A DNA stretch of 64,000 nt from JBKEAJ01 sp047974415 (GTDB taxonomy: Bacteria; Bacteroidota; Bacteroidia; Bacteroidales; Prolixibacteraceae), in assembly GCA_047974415.1 (NCBI GenBank), contig JBKECH010000075.1, positions 1 to 64,000 on the forward strand, in the 5' to 3' direction. The position numbers and the translations under genes are program-made. Below, in pieces: positions 1-7,877 of the stretch (positions are counted from its first letter, which is position 1; every line of letters starts with the position of its first letter). The notes under the pieces are model-generated. The model saw only the letters and a list, made by a program, of their open reading frames with translations, searched no databases and was not told the origin of the DNA.

Positions 1-399
1 CAGCTAGTAACGCAAAAAGATAAGTGGTTGTATGTCCTCAGGCATCTGGCATACTTAAACAACCGTCCTGAAACCCTACGAGAAAGAGTATTCACCAAAG
101 TATTCGAACAAGCCGAGATTTCAAAATTTACTCCCGAAGAGCGTGGCGACTATGAAAGCAGTTTAAAATATTATAGAGATATAAAAAATGTAATCGACAC
201 GGCAAAAGGCGAAGGTTTCTCGGAGGGAATGGAGAAAGGAATTATTGAGGGAATGGAGAAAGGAATTATTGAGGGAATGGAAAAAGGTAAGCTGGAGAAA
301 AATATAGAGATTGCAAGGAGCATGAAGTCTAAAGGATTAGACAATTATATAATTACAGATATTACTGGACTGACAAAAGTCGAGATTGATAAGTTATAA
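1..399 (+). CDS. Rpn-family recombination-promoting nuclease / PD-(D/E)XK transposase-like protein, 3' part only
   Basis: The frame is open from the left edge (it reads QLVTQKDKW before the first internal start), so only the C-terminal 132 residues are present. The text resembles the C-terminal half of Rpn-family proteins (PD-(D/E)XK nuclease family transposases), including the sequence LRHLAYLNNRPETLRERVF, a block of charged helix, and a Gly-Met-Glu-Lys repeat followed by an IARSMKSKGLDNYIITDITGL helix pair. The catalytic nuclease domain would lie upstream, outside the window. Rpn proteins are known for RecA-independent DNA cleavage and are abundant and variable in Bacteroidota. The repeat near the end is described separately. 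Whether the gene is intact cannot be judged from here. Confidence 0.8.
   Translation, partial: QLVTQKDKWLYVLRHLAYLNNRPETLRERVFTKVFEQAEISKFTPEERGDYESSLKYYRDIKNVIDTAKGEGFSEGMEKGIIEGMEKGIIEGMEKGKLEKNIEIARSMKSKGLDNYIITDITGLTKVEIDKL
223..294 (+). repeat. In-frame 24 bp tandem repeat inside the Rpn-like gene
   Basis: Two identical 24 bp units (223-246 and 247-270) and a third diverged partial unit (271-294) encode EGMEKGII twice and then EGMEKGKL. The unit is a multiple of three, so changes in copy number keep the frame. Such GMEKG-type linkers are common near the C terminus of this family. Confidence 0.9.
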
Positions 400-652
400 A
401 AGTGGGTTAATTGATGTCTATTTCGGTCTGCCCTTTGCAATTATACCTTTATCTTGCAGATGCCTACGTTTTGCAAAGGAGTTCTGTTCAGAAATAAAGA
501 TCTTGCCACTTTATCAATGATTTTCCGAAAAATGTTAATATCGATCCAATTTTTTAGTTCGTAAAATAGGGCTTGCGGATTTTGGGTATGCATTGGAACA
601 CGTGGTAGATGAGTTACATATTCTGGGATTAAGTCACAGGCAAGAACGAAAA
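400..652. other. Intergenic stretch with no supported gene
   Basis: A 77-codon leftward open frame crosses this stretch (441-674), but its hydrophobic, low-information translation matches no family I know and its 5' end lies in a terminator hairpin. I see no promoter or RNA gene here. Confidence 0.5.
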
Positions 653-696
653 CTAAAAAAAATGTCTCAGCCAACAGGTTGAGACATTTTTTTTAT
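653..696 (-). terminator. Rho-independent terminator behind tRNA-His
   Basis: A 9 bp stem (AATGTCTCA at 661-669 with TGAGACATT at 680-688) is flanked by an A-run on the left and a T-run on the right, so it can work in both directions. In the leftward direction it lies just past the 3' end of tRNA-His. Confidence 0.8.
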
Positions 697-733
697 AAAT
701 CTTCCGAAAACCAGTACTGATTTTCATTTTTTG

Positions 734-808
734 GGAGGAAGACCGGGGTTGAACCGGCGACCTCTGGAACCACAATCCAGCGCTCTAACCAACTGAGCTA
801 CATCCTCC
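734..808 (-). tRNA. tRNA-His (anticodon GTG)
   Basis: Read leftward, the sequence folds as a cloverleaf. The D-arm is GCTC-AGTTGGTTA-GAGC, the anticodon stem is CTGGA/TCCAG with loop TTGTGGT (anticodon GTG), and the T-arm loop is TTCAACC. The extra 5' G paired with C73 (G-1:C73) is the identity element of tRNA-His. The acceptor stem has one T-T mismatch at position 6:67. CCA is not encoded (the genome continues CAA). Confidence 0.95.
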
Positions 809-915
809 ATAAAACAAACCAAGTTCCTTTTTTGTGCTTCAAAATAAACTCGGCGTACAAAGGTATAAACTTTTTTTTATGTTCAAAAATATATTCGTTT
901 GAAATCTGCTATCAA

Positions 916-3276
916 CTAAAATCCATTGCCAATCTTCAGCCCGATATAGATGGTGCGAGGAAGCCCTGGTCCATACATATATGAAGGGTCTCGATCTACT
1001 CCCTTATCAAAATCGCTCTGATAGGAATTAAATATATTTTTTACACCTCCAAATATCTGAAGCTTACCACCCTTAATGTTGAAGTTCTTCCAGCCCTGCA
1101 CGCCTAGGTCGAAGAAGCTCGGAGTTTTTCGCAACTCTCCATCTTCCGACACAGACACTCCATAATATATAATATCCATTGTGCCAGTATGTGTTCCACT
1201 CATCGTAAAACCGACATCTCGCCGAGGATTATAATCAAGAGTGAAGAAACCATAGTTGTTTGGGGCTCTTTCAAAACTATATAGCCCTAGATTCTGAGGA
1301 GTGTCGTATTTGCTTTCTTGTATTGTGAAACCTGCATTTAGCACAAGTTTCTTATAGGCGATATCAAGCTCCAAGTTCACACCTGCAACATGTGCTCCGT
1401 CTTCAGCATTTTTACGAGTGTATATAACAGCCCCGTCGTCGGCAGGAGCGCCATGTTCTAGGGTAAAAGGATCTTTTAGCATTGTATAGAAACCATCTGC
1501 CAAAACACTTAGGCTGAGTCCATTGCCAAGGGTCTTGTTATAATCTAGCGAAAGCGTAAAGCTGTTGCTGGTTTCCTGTTTCAGTCCTGGGGCACTTTTT
1601 TGAATAATCTGCCTAGAACCAGAAGTTTCTATATGTAAATCCTCGTTAAATACCTGGGGTGCACGATAGCCACGAGCATAAGATGCTCTAGTTTGTAGAG
1701 TGGGACTAATGTCGTAAAGCATAGCTATACGCGGACTTAGCACATCGCCACTCACGTCATTATCATCAACCATTTTATCCTTAACATCGTAGTGGTCGTA
1801 TCTCACGCCAAGAGTCAATTTATATCGTGTCCATCTTTTTTCAAACTGCCCAAACATACCGAAGGTATTTATACTCTGATCTGAAACGGTGGTATTGTCA
1901 GCATGTGGAATTTCTATGTTGCCTTCATCATTTACAAAAGCCTTGTCAGTATCGATATATCCCAGCTTCTTGTCATTGAGCAGGTCTGTAGTATTTTCGA
2001 TACCCAAGGTTGCTGTTGCTCCGTCGAAATCGACCTTATACTGCGATCCGATGTTGTAGGTTAAGCCCTCAGTATTACCATAGGCCGACAGATCTTTATT
2101 CGCTCCATAGTACGAGTCCCTATCCACACTCTGCGCAGACACATAGACAGAGAATATGTCTATAGTTCTAAAAAACTGATCGTAAGTAATTGCTCCTGTG
2201 CTAATAGAATGTTCGGCACTTTCGGTTATGTCTGTCTCGTGAGGAGCCATGTCAAATTTGTTACCACCTCTTCTTTCTTCATTAAGATGAAAAAAATCGA
2301 CACTCAACTTAGAGCGACTTCCAAAGCGATGAAACAGGCGACTTCCTACTGTTACATTATCGATTTCGGCAAGTTCGGAAAACCCATCGCCATTATGGTC
2401 ATAATTTTCTCTATTTCGATAAAATCCATATACAGCAATCCCTGTCTTATTATCGGCAGATACCAACGAGGTGTTAAATTTCGTATTGCTTTCCAATGCC
2501 GTGTTAGCATCAGAGCCCGAACCTAGCCCGATGAGATTTGACGTTACCGAGCCTTCATAAATATTTGAAATAGGGTCTTTAAGAATAAGATTTACCGTTC
2601 CAGCGATGCCGTTGCTCCCGTAAAGAGATGATCCACCTCCTTTAATAACCTCAATGCGTTCGAGCATATTGGATGGGATGAGCTCGATGCCATAGACAGC
2701 TGCCAATCCGCTAAAAATAGGGCGACTATTAATCAATATCTGCGAATATGCTCCATCCATCCCATTTATGCGAACTTGATTAAATCCACAATTCTGACAA
2801 TTATTTTCTACCCTTAACCCTGGCGAATAACTCAAACCCTCTGCTAATACAGCCGAATTGGTCTTTGCCATCTCCTTCGAGCCGATGGTATTTACTATTA
2901 CTGCCGCATCACGCCTGTCTTGCAGGTTCCTATTTGCCGACACAACAACCTCATCGAGACCCAAAGAGCTTTCTTTTAATAAAATCTCTATTTCGCTTGT
3001 CTTTCCTTTAGTTATTACAACCGATGTTTCAGTCTTCTCGTAGCCCACACATGTAGTTCTTACGGTGTATTCTCCAGGAGGAATATTCAGAATTCTAAAA
3101 TGTCCGGTTTCATCTGTCAATGCTCCTATTGTAGTGCCTTCAAGGAAAATGCCAGCAAAAGGGATATGCTCTCCTTTAGATATTACATGCCCAATTAGAT
3201 GAGCATCACTAGGTTTTTTCTGAGCGTAGCTCAGCGACACTGAAAGGCACAATAAAGTAGCGAACAAATATCTCAT
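916..3276 (-). CDS. TonB-dependent outer-membrane receptor with carboxypeptidase-like N-terminal domain
   Basis: This 786-residue protein has a signal peptide ending at SLSYA-QK, a carboxypeptidase-regulatory-like beta sandwich (about 25-105), a TonB-box-like DEVVVSA (108-114), a plug domain (about 120-235) and a 22-strand-type barrel ending in aromatic F (KIGNGF). It is shorter than SusC proteins and has no SusD neighbour, so it fits the siderophore, heme, cobalamin or metal receptor branch. The plug carries the motif NCQNCGFNQVRINGMDG with Cys160 and Cys163, which I recognise from a subgroup of Bacteroidota receptors of uncertain substrate. It is a single gene divergent from the lamin-tail gene. 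The substrate cannot be read from sequence. Confidence 0.9.
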   Translation of the reverse strand: MRYLFATLLCLSVSLSYAQKKPSDAHLIGHVISKGEHIPFAGIFLEGTTIGALTDETGHFRILNIPPGEYTVRTTCVGYEKTETSVVITKGKTSEIEILLKESSLGLDEVVVSANRNLQDRRDAAVIVNTIGSKEMAKTNSAVLAEGLSYSPGLRVENNCQNCGFNQVRINGMDGAYSQILINSRPIFSGLAAVYGIELIPSNMLERIEVIKGGGSSLYGSNGIAGTVNLILKDPISNIYEGSVTSNLIGLGSGSDANTALESNTKFNTSLVSADNKTGIAVYGFYRNRENYDHNGDGFSELAEIDNVTVGSRLFHRFGSRSKLSVDFFHLNEERRGGNKFDMAPHETDITESAEHSISTGAITYDQFFRTIDIFSVYVSAQSVDRDSYYGANKDLSAYGNTEGLTYNIGSQYKVDFDGATATLGIENTTDLLNDKKLGYIDTDKAFVNDEGNIEIPHADNTTVSDQSINTFGMFGQFEKRWTRYKLTLGVRYDHYDVKDKMVDDNDVSGDVLSPRIAMLYDISPTLQTRASYARGYRAPQVFNEDLHIETSGSRQIIQKSAPGLKQETSNSFTLSLDYNKTLGNGLSLSVLADGFYTMLKDPFTLEHGAPADDGAVIYTRKNAEDGAHVAGVNLELDIAYKKLVLNAGFTIQESKYDTPQNLGLYSFERAPNNYGFFTLDYNPRRDVGFTMSGTHTGTMDIIYYGVSVSEDGELRKTPSFFDLGVQGWKNFNIKGGKLQIFGGVKNIFNSYQSDFDKGVDRDPSYMYGPGLPRTIYIGLKIGNGF

Positions 3277-3302
3277 ATAATATATATCTTATCAAGATTC
3301 GA

Positions 3303-3310
3303 CAAAGATA
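3303..3310 (-). promoter_or_regulatory. Possible -7 element for the TonB receptor gene
   Basis: Read leftward the bases are TATCTTTG, matching the Bacteroidota -7 consensus TAnnTTTG, about 27 bp before the start codon. No clear TTTG -33 partner is seen at the usual distance, so this is a weak call. Confidence 0.4.
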
Positions 3311-3463
3311 AGGTACTGCATGCCTTATAAACACCTCTTTAATATTAACAAATCAATAAAACGCTGATAAGCAGACCTCAGAGTAAGCGCATTTTAAAGA
3401 TACTGCCTATTAACTTTGTATTTATAATAGATTATTTCAATAGGAATACAAATAAAATTCACC

Positions 3464-3471
3464 TACTTTTG
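3464..3471 (+). promoter_or_regulatory. Possible -7 element for the lamin-tail gene
   Basis: TACTTTTG matches TAnnTTTG and lies 20 bp before the ATG at 3491. The -33 region has only TTTC at about the right place. Confidence 0.45.
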
Positions 3472-3490
3472 AAACCATAAAAAGTTTTAC

Positions 3491-6400
3491 ATGAGGGTGG
3501 CAATTACCATACTAGTAGTATTCTTGCCACATTTGGTTTTTTCGCAAGGTTTAATTAACGTTTGGAACGAAGATTTTAATTATGGCGGTATAGGATATTG
3601 GGGTGGTGGACAAAATATGCCAGATTCCCTTGCATGGACCATGAATGTGGGAGCTTGCTCATTTGCATCCGCAAGTGACTATGTAAAAACTGTGTCAACA
3701 AGAGGAGGACGACTTGAAGCACGAAACTGTAACGGAGAAGCCCTTTGGATTAGCGATACCATATTCATATCTTCCGACAGTCTTATATTATCGCTAGATG
3801 TTATGGAAACAGGGTCAGGCAACAATGTATTGAATAAATATGTGTCTGTACATCTCAATATTGATGGCATTAGCTACGGACTATCGCAAAATAAACTATT
3901 ACAAGGTAATTTTGGACATCAGACAATTGAGCATCCCTTTGCAAGCTCCAAGTTCTGCATAATCAGTATAAACATATTAACTGGATATTCGAATGATAAA
4001 CTGATTATTGATAATATCCTCCTACAGAAATATCAAGAAACCGAGGCGCAAGTATTAAAAATCACCTCCATTCCACTTGTTGCCACCAGGGATGAGAGCT
4101 TTATAATAAAGGCTATTGCTGCTGATACTCTTGGAAACCAAGCAACGTCTTTTAATGGAACTGCTAATATCAAAGAACTCAATTTAAGCACAGATATCAG
4201 CAAGGGCAAAGCAATGTGGGATAATGTGCAAATAAGTTCCACTGGTCTAAAGCGACTCAATTTTAGCACTTATAATCAAAACATTACCTGCCGAGATTCA
4301 TTGATGATTGTTAACCGTCTGCCAAACTTAATAAGCGACAACTTCAATTATTTGGACACTAATATCTGGCAAGCAGACACATCTTGGATTATTGCCTCCA
4401 AGAATGGAAAATCTATGTTGCAACACAATGCAAGCAGCAAAGGAAATACAAGTCAATTATGGACCAAGCCTATAAACATAAATATTGACCATGAAGCGCA
4501 GTGGAGTATTGAGTTTCAAAATGGAGATTGGGACCCATCGTCATCAAATAAATTCAACGTTGTACTTCTTGCCGATAGTGCTTCCAATAGCTATTCTGGA
4601 GTAGCATGTGGCGTAAATATAAAAAATTCTAACGATTTATTGGAACTCTGGCAAATTGAGCGTGGCAGGCCTATAAAGTTGTTGTCATCCTTAAGGCTGG
4701 ACGTAAATGCCAATATGAAATGTACTATTTATGCCGGCAAGGACGCAAGTGACACATGGTGGCTATGTGCACAAGATAGCACTGGCAATAGGTTTATGTC
4801 TTACGGCGAACAATATTCACCTAAGTTCCCTGACAGACACTCTGGACTTATATTCCGACACAGCCCTACACGGAAAGGATTATTGTACTTCGACAATTTT
4901 AAAATCAATGGAAGTAAAATCCCCTTTGCCCTTAAAAACATCACTGTAATCTCCGAAGGAAAACTACTACTGAGTTTTAATGAGCCACTTGCAGAACAAG
5001 ATCTCTCAAACTTAACTAAACTTGTCAACAATAAGGACAAGCCTCTCAATATCATCACATTTACACGCCCAAACCCTTCCTCGATAGAACTCACCTTTGA
5101 CAATAATAACGCTGATTATCTGTTGACTATGCACCTGCAAGACATCAAATCCGTTTATAATAATTCGATAGACAGTACATTGCAAGTAAGCATTGCCATT
5201 CCTCCAAAAGCAGGACGATTGATTATCAGTGAGATCTGTGCACAGCCTGACTCTTCGTCGCCCCTGCCCAACAGCGAGTACGTGGAAATTATAAATATGG
5301 GGAACTTCCCGATACTTCTTGATAGTTGCCACCTACAAATTAGCAATAGGAGTGCTGTTTTTCAGAATGATACCATATTTCCGAATCAATACAAGGTGCT
5401 TACAAGCATTGTAGACAGTAGTTTGTGGAAAGATTATGAAGATGTAATCCTTCTAGCATCTATGCCCAGTTTATCAAATACAGGAACATCAATAAGCATA
5501 TACAATGCTGACAACGACAGTATCTCAAGTATTGAATATAGCAACAAATGGCACGCTACCACAGCTCAGCGAAAAGGCTGGGCCTTGGAACGCCGAGATT
5601 TGTATCGAGATTGTGGACAAAAATACAATTGGACAACATCGACCGCAGCAAAGCAAGGCTCGCCCACAAAAATAAACTCTGTAGATGCTGAAAACAAAGA
5701 CTCAATAAAACCCAAACTCCTTGCTTGGGAAGTAACATCAAACCAAGAACTAAAATTCATCTTCTCCGAAGCGATGCAAGCTCTTAGCAATGATGCAATA
5801 TTGAAAATAATAAACAATACAATCGACAGTATTTCTTGGACGAATGATAGCATATTGCATGTTGCTTTCAAAAACAATATACCTATAAACCAGAAGTTTA
5901 CTGTGTCCTTTAACCCCGATCTTAGCGACCTTTGCAACAACGAAATGCTTGAATATTCCGTTGAAATACTAAACAGAAAAATCGAAGAAAACGAACTGTT
6001 TATCTCCGAGATTTTATACAACCCATACTCTGGAGCTGCCGAATTTATTGAGCTGTACAATAATAGCACTTTGGAAATATCTCTTAAAGATATTACTCTT
6101 GCCATTGGCAACAGCAGTGTGAGTTTTGACGAAGATTTAAGCATGCAACCCAAAGGGTTTTACATGCTTACAAAGGATGTGGAAAGTGTTGCAGGTTCAT
6201 ATTACACTCCGATTTATGAGAATTGTTTTGAGGTAAATATACCCTCGCTACCAAACTCTGGGGCGACAATCGAGATATTTAATAAAGAGAAAGAGCTAAT
6301 TGCCGAAAGTTCATATTCTGACGACATGCACAGCCAACTTATTTACAACACAAAAGGCGTGTCGTTAAGCATCCGTTGTGTTGAGTGCCATGAAACGACA

Positions 6401-6787
6401 TTAATTTCGTCGTCATCGATCGACGGATATGCCACACCTACTTATTTTTCAGAGTCGTCAGAGCTAGTAAAAAATGAATATTCATTGACTCCTAAAGTTT
6501 TTTCGCCTGATAATGACGGCTCCGATGATATGCTTAGAATAGGTTACAGTACTAGCATTGGGGGACATAGCGCAAATATAAGAATTTATAATTCGCAGGG
6601 TAGAGAAATAGTGATAATAGCCAACAACGAGTATGTGTCGGGAAATGGTGATTTTACATGGAATGGGTGCGACTGGCAAGGGAATATGTGCAAATCAGGA
6701 GTTTACATAGTAATCTTCGAGCTGTACAACGACCGTGGCGATAAGGTTCACAAGAAATTGGCATGCACGCTAATAAGAAGGAAATAA
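3491..6787 (+). CDS. Large secreted protein with two lamin-tail domains and a C-terminal sorting-type domain
   Basis: This 1098-residue protein begins with a signal peptide (VAITILVVFLPHLVFSQG). Two stretches match the lamin-tail (LTD) fold: GRLIISEICAQP with YVEIINMGN from about residue 574, and ELFISEILYNP with EFIELYNNS from about residue 834. The C terminus (from about 1004, FSPDNDGSDD, then RIYNSQGREI and GVYIVIFELYN) resembles the FlgD/CHU_C-like domains that send proteins through the type IX secretion system. The middle holds Ig-like or jelly-roll segments that I cannot name. LTD proteins are associated with surface structures and with nucleases, but no catalytic motif is visible. It is first in a rightward set with a PorV/PorQ-like barrel and a helix-hairpin-helix barrel gene, a grouping I believe recurs in Bacteroidota. 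Confidence 0.8.
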   Translation: MRVAITILVVFLPHLVFSQGLINVWNEDFNYGGIGYWGGGQNMPDSLAWTMNVGACSFASASDYVKTVSTRGGRLEARNCNGEALWISDTIFISSDSLILSLDVMETGSGNNVLNKYVSVHLNIDGISYGLSQNKLLQGNFGHQTIEHPFASSKFCIISINILTGYSNDKLIIDNILLQKYQETEAQVLKITSIPLVATRDESFIIKAIAADTLGNQATSFNGTANIKELNLSTDISKGKAMWDNVQISSTGLKRLNFSTYNQNITCRDSLMIVNRLPNLISDNFNYLDTNIWQADTSWIIASKNGKSMLQHNASSKGNTSQLWTKPININIDHEAQWSIEFQNGDWDPSSSNKFNVVLLADSASNSYSGVACGVNIKNSNDLLELWQIERGRPIKLLSSLRLDVNANMKCTIYAGKDASDTWWLCAQDSTGNRFMSYGEQYSPKFPDRHSGLIFRHSPTRKGLLYFDNFKINGSKIPFALKNITVISEGKLLLSFNEPLAEQDLSNLTKLVNNKDKPLNIITFTRPNPSSIELTFDNNNADYLLTMHLQDIKSVYNNSIDSTLQVSIAIPPKAGRLIISEICAQPDSSSPLPNSEYVEIINMGNFPILLDSCHLQISNRSAVFQNDTIFPNQYKVLTSIVDSSLWKDYEDVILLASMPSLSNTGTSISIYNADNDSISSIEYSNKWHATTAQRKGWALERRDLYRDCGQKYNWTTSTAAKQGSPTKINSVDAENKDSIKPKLLAWEVTSNQELKFIFSEAMQALSNDAILKIINNTIDSISWTNDSILHVAFKNNIPINQKFTVSFNPDLSDLCNNEMLEYSVEILNRKIEENELFISEILYNPYSGAAEFIELYNNSTLEISLKDITLAIGNSSVSFDEDLSMQPKGFYMLTKDVESVAGSYYTPIYENCFEVNIPSLPNSGATIEIFNKEKELIAESSYSDDMHSQLIYNTKGVSLSIRCVECHETTLISSSSIDGYATPTYFSESSELVKNEYSLTPKVFSPDNDGSDDMLRIGYSTSIGGHSANIRIYNSQGREIVIIANNEYVSGNGDFTWNGCDWQGNMCKSGVYIVIFELYNDRGDKVHKKLACTLIRRK

Positions 6788-6831
6788 ACATTGAAATAAA
6801 AAAAACGGCATTGGTTATAAAGCGTTGACTA

Positions 6832-6986
6832 TAATTAGTGTCTGTCCATAAAGTCGGGAGTCTGGACTATAAAGTTAAATATCAAGGCTTGCGAGACTTT
6901 GTGAATTGGGAGTTTACTTGTGTAAATGACTAACTCGCAAAGCAAGCATAACGCAGATATTGGACTTTATAGACAGATTCTAATTA
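6832..6986 (+). mobile_element. MITE-like inverted-repeat element, copy A (best preserved)
   Basis: This 155 bp element has 24 bp terminal inverted repeats (6832-6855 and 6963-6986) that begin TAATTAG and contain TCTGTC(C/T)ATAAAGTC, differing at three positions. It encodes no protein. Related copies are listed at 13297, 16155, 28918, 30271, 40333 and 49996. It sits between two genes that otherwise look like one operon. Confidence 0.85.
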
Positions 6987-7005
6987 ACAAGCAATAAGCA
7001 AACAG

Positions 7006-7866
7006 ATGAAGCATATAATCTCCATATTACACTTTTTGTTGATGTCTATCGTCATGTTTGGACAAACGGCAGATTTTGGCATTGGAGCAAAAGCACGTGG
7101 GTTAGGAGGGGCTTCGATAGCATTGGAGCACGATGTATGGAGTGCTACAAACAGTCAAGCACAGAGCGCATGGAACAATAGCCCCGAGATTGGCGCTTTT
7201 TATGAGCAAGGCTACATGTTGAAAGAATTGTCTCTATTGGCACTTTGCGGAGTTCTTCCTTTTTGGAATGGGAGTTTCTCGACATCTATGATTTACCGCG
7301 GTCATGGCGATTATAACGAGATGCTGGCTAGGTTAGCATATGCAATGCGTCTATCCACAAAAATATCAGTATCTGTAGGTTTTGATTATCTCACAGCTAG
7401 AGCTTTGGCGGATGATTATAGGGGCAATATGTTTACCTTTGAACTAGGTGCAAGCTATAAGCCAAATGACAGATTAAATTTTGCATTTCATACTTTCAAC
7501 CCCATCGGAACAAAAGCATCTGGCGAGGGATATATGAATGAGAAGCTATCTGTATATAGAGGTGGTGGAGCATTTCTTTTGTCTGAATTTGCAACAATAC
7601 TAACTGAAGTTGAATATTCCAATGACTACAAAACAGTTGCAAAAGTCGGGCTACTATTGTCTTTCGAGGAAAAGTACGAAATATATGGAGGCTTTAATAC
7701 CTATCCCAACCAGCTGTCATTTGGACTGGGTTACACATGGAGAGATGTAAAAATTGATTTCTATTCACACTATCACTTTGTCCTAGGCTATACGCCTGGA
7801 CTGTCTTTCTCGTACCAATTTGGAACTAGCAGAGCCCTTAGGGACAGAACATCTGCAACCTTTTAA
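7006..7866 (+). CDS. PorV/PorQ-like outer-membrane beta-barrel protein
   Basis: This 286-residue protein has a signal peptide (LHFLLMSIVMFGQT) followed by ADFGIGAKARGLGGASIALEHDVWSATNSQA. That opening is the hallmark of the FadL-fold PorV/PorQ family, where a conserved N-terminal segment precedes a 14-strand barrel. It is shorter than typical PorV or PorQ, so I do not assign either name. It lies 219 bp after the lamin-tail gene, with MITE copy A between, and 11 bp before the next gene. A role in handling or anchoring secreted cargo such as the upstream protein is plausible but inferred. Confidence 0.7.
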   Translation: MKHIISILHFLLMSIVMFGQTADFGIGAKARGLGGASIALEHDVWSATNSQAQSAWNNSPEIGAFYEQGYMLKELSLLALCGVLPFWNGSFSTSMIYRGHGDYNEMLARLAYAMRLSTKISVSVGFDYLTARALADDYRGNMFTFELGASYKPNDRLNFAFHTFNPIGTKASGEGYMNEKLSVYRGGGAFLLSEFATILTEVEYSNDYKTVAKVGLLLSFEEKYEIYGGFNTYPNQLSFGLGYTWRDVKIDFYSHYHFVLGYTPGLSFSYQFGTSRALRDRTSATF

Positions 7867-7877
7867 AACACAACGCA

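Noticed and set aside
223..294. Tandem 24 bp repeats considered as a CRISPR array
   Set aside because: There are no spacers between the units, and they encode an in-frame peptide repeat inside a gene. No CRISPR array or cas gene is seen anywhere in the window.
441..674. A 77-codon leftward open frame
   Set aside because: No family resemblance, hydrophobic start of low information, and its 5' end lies in a terminator hairpin.
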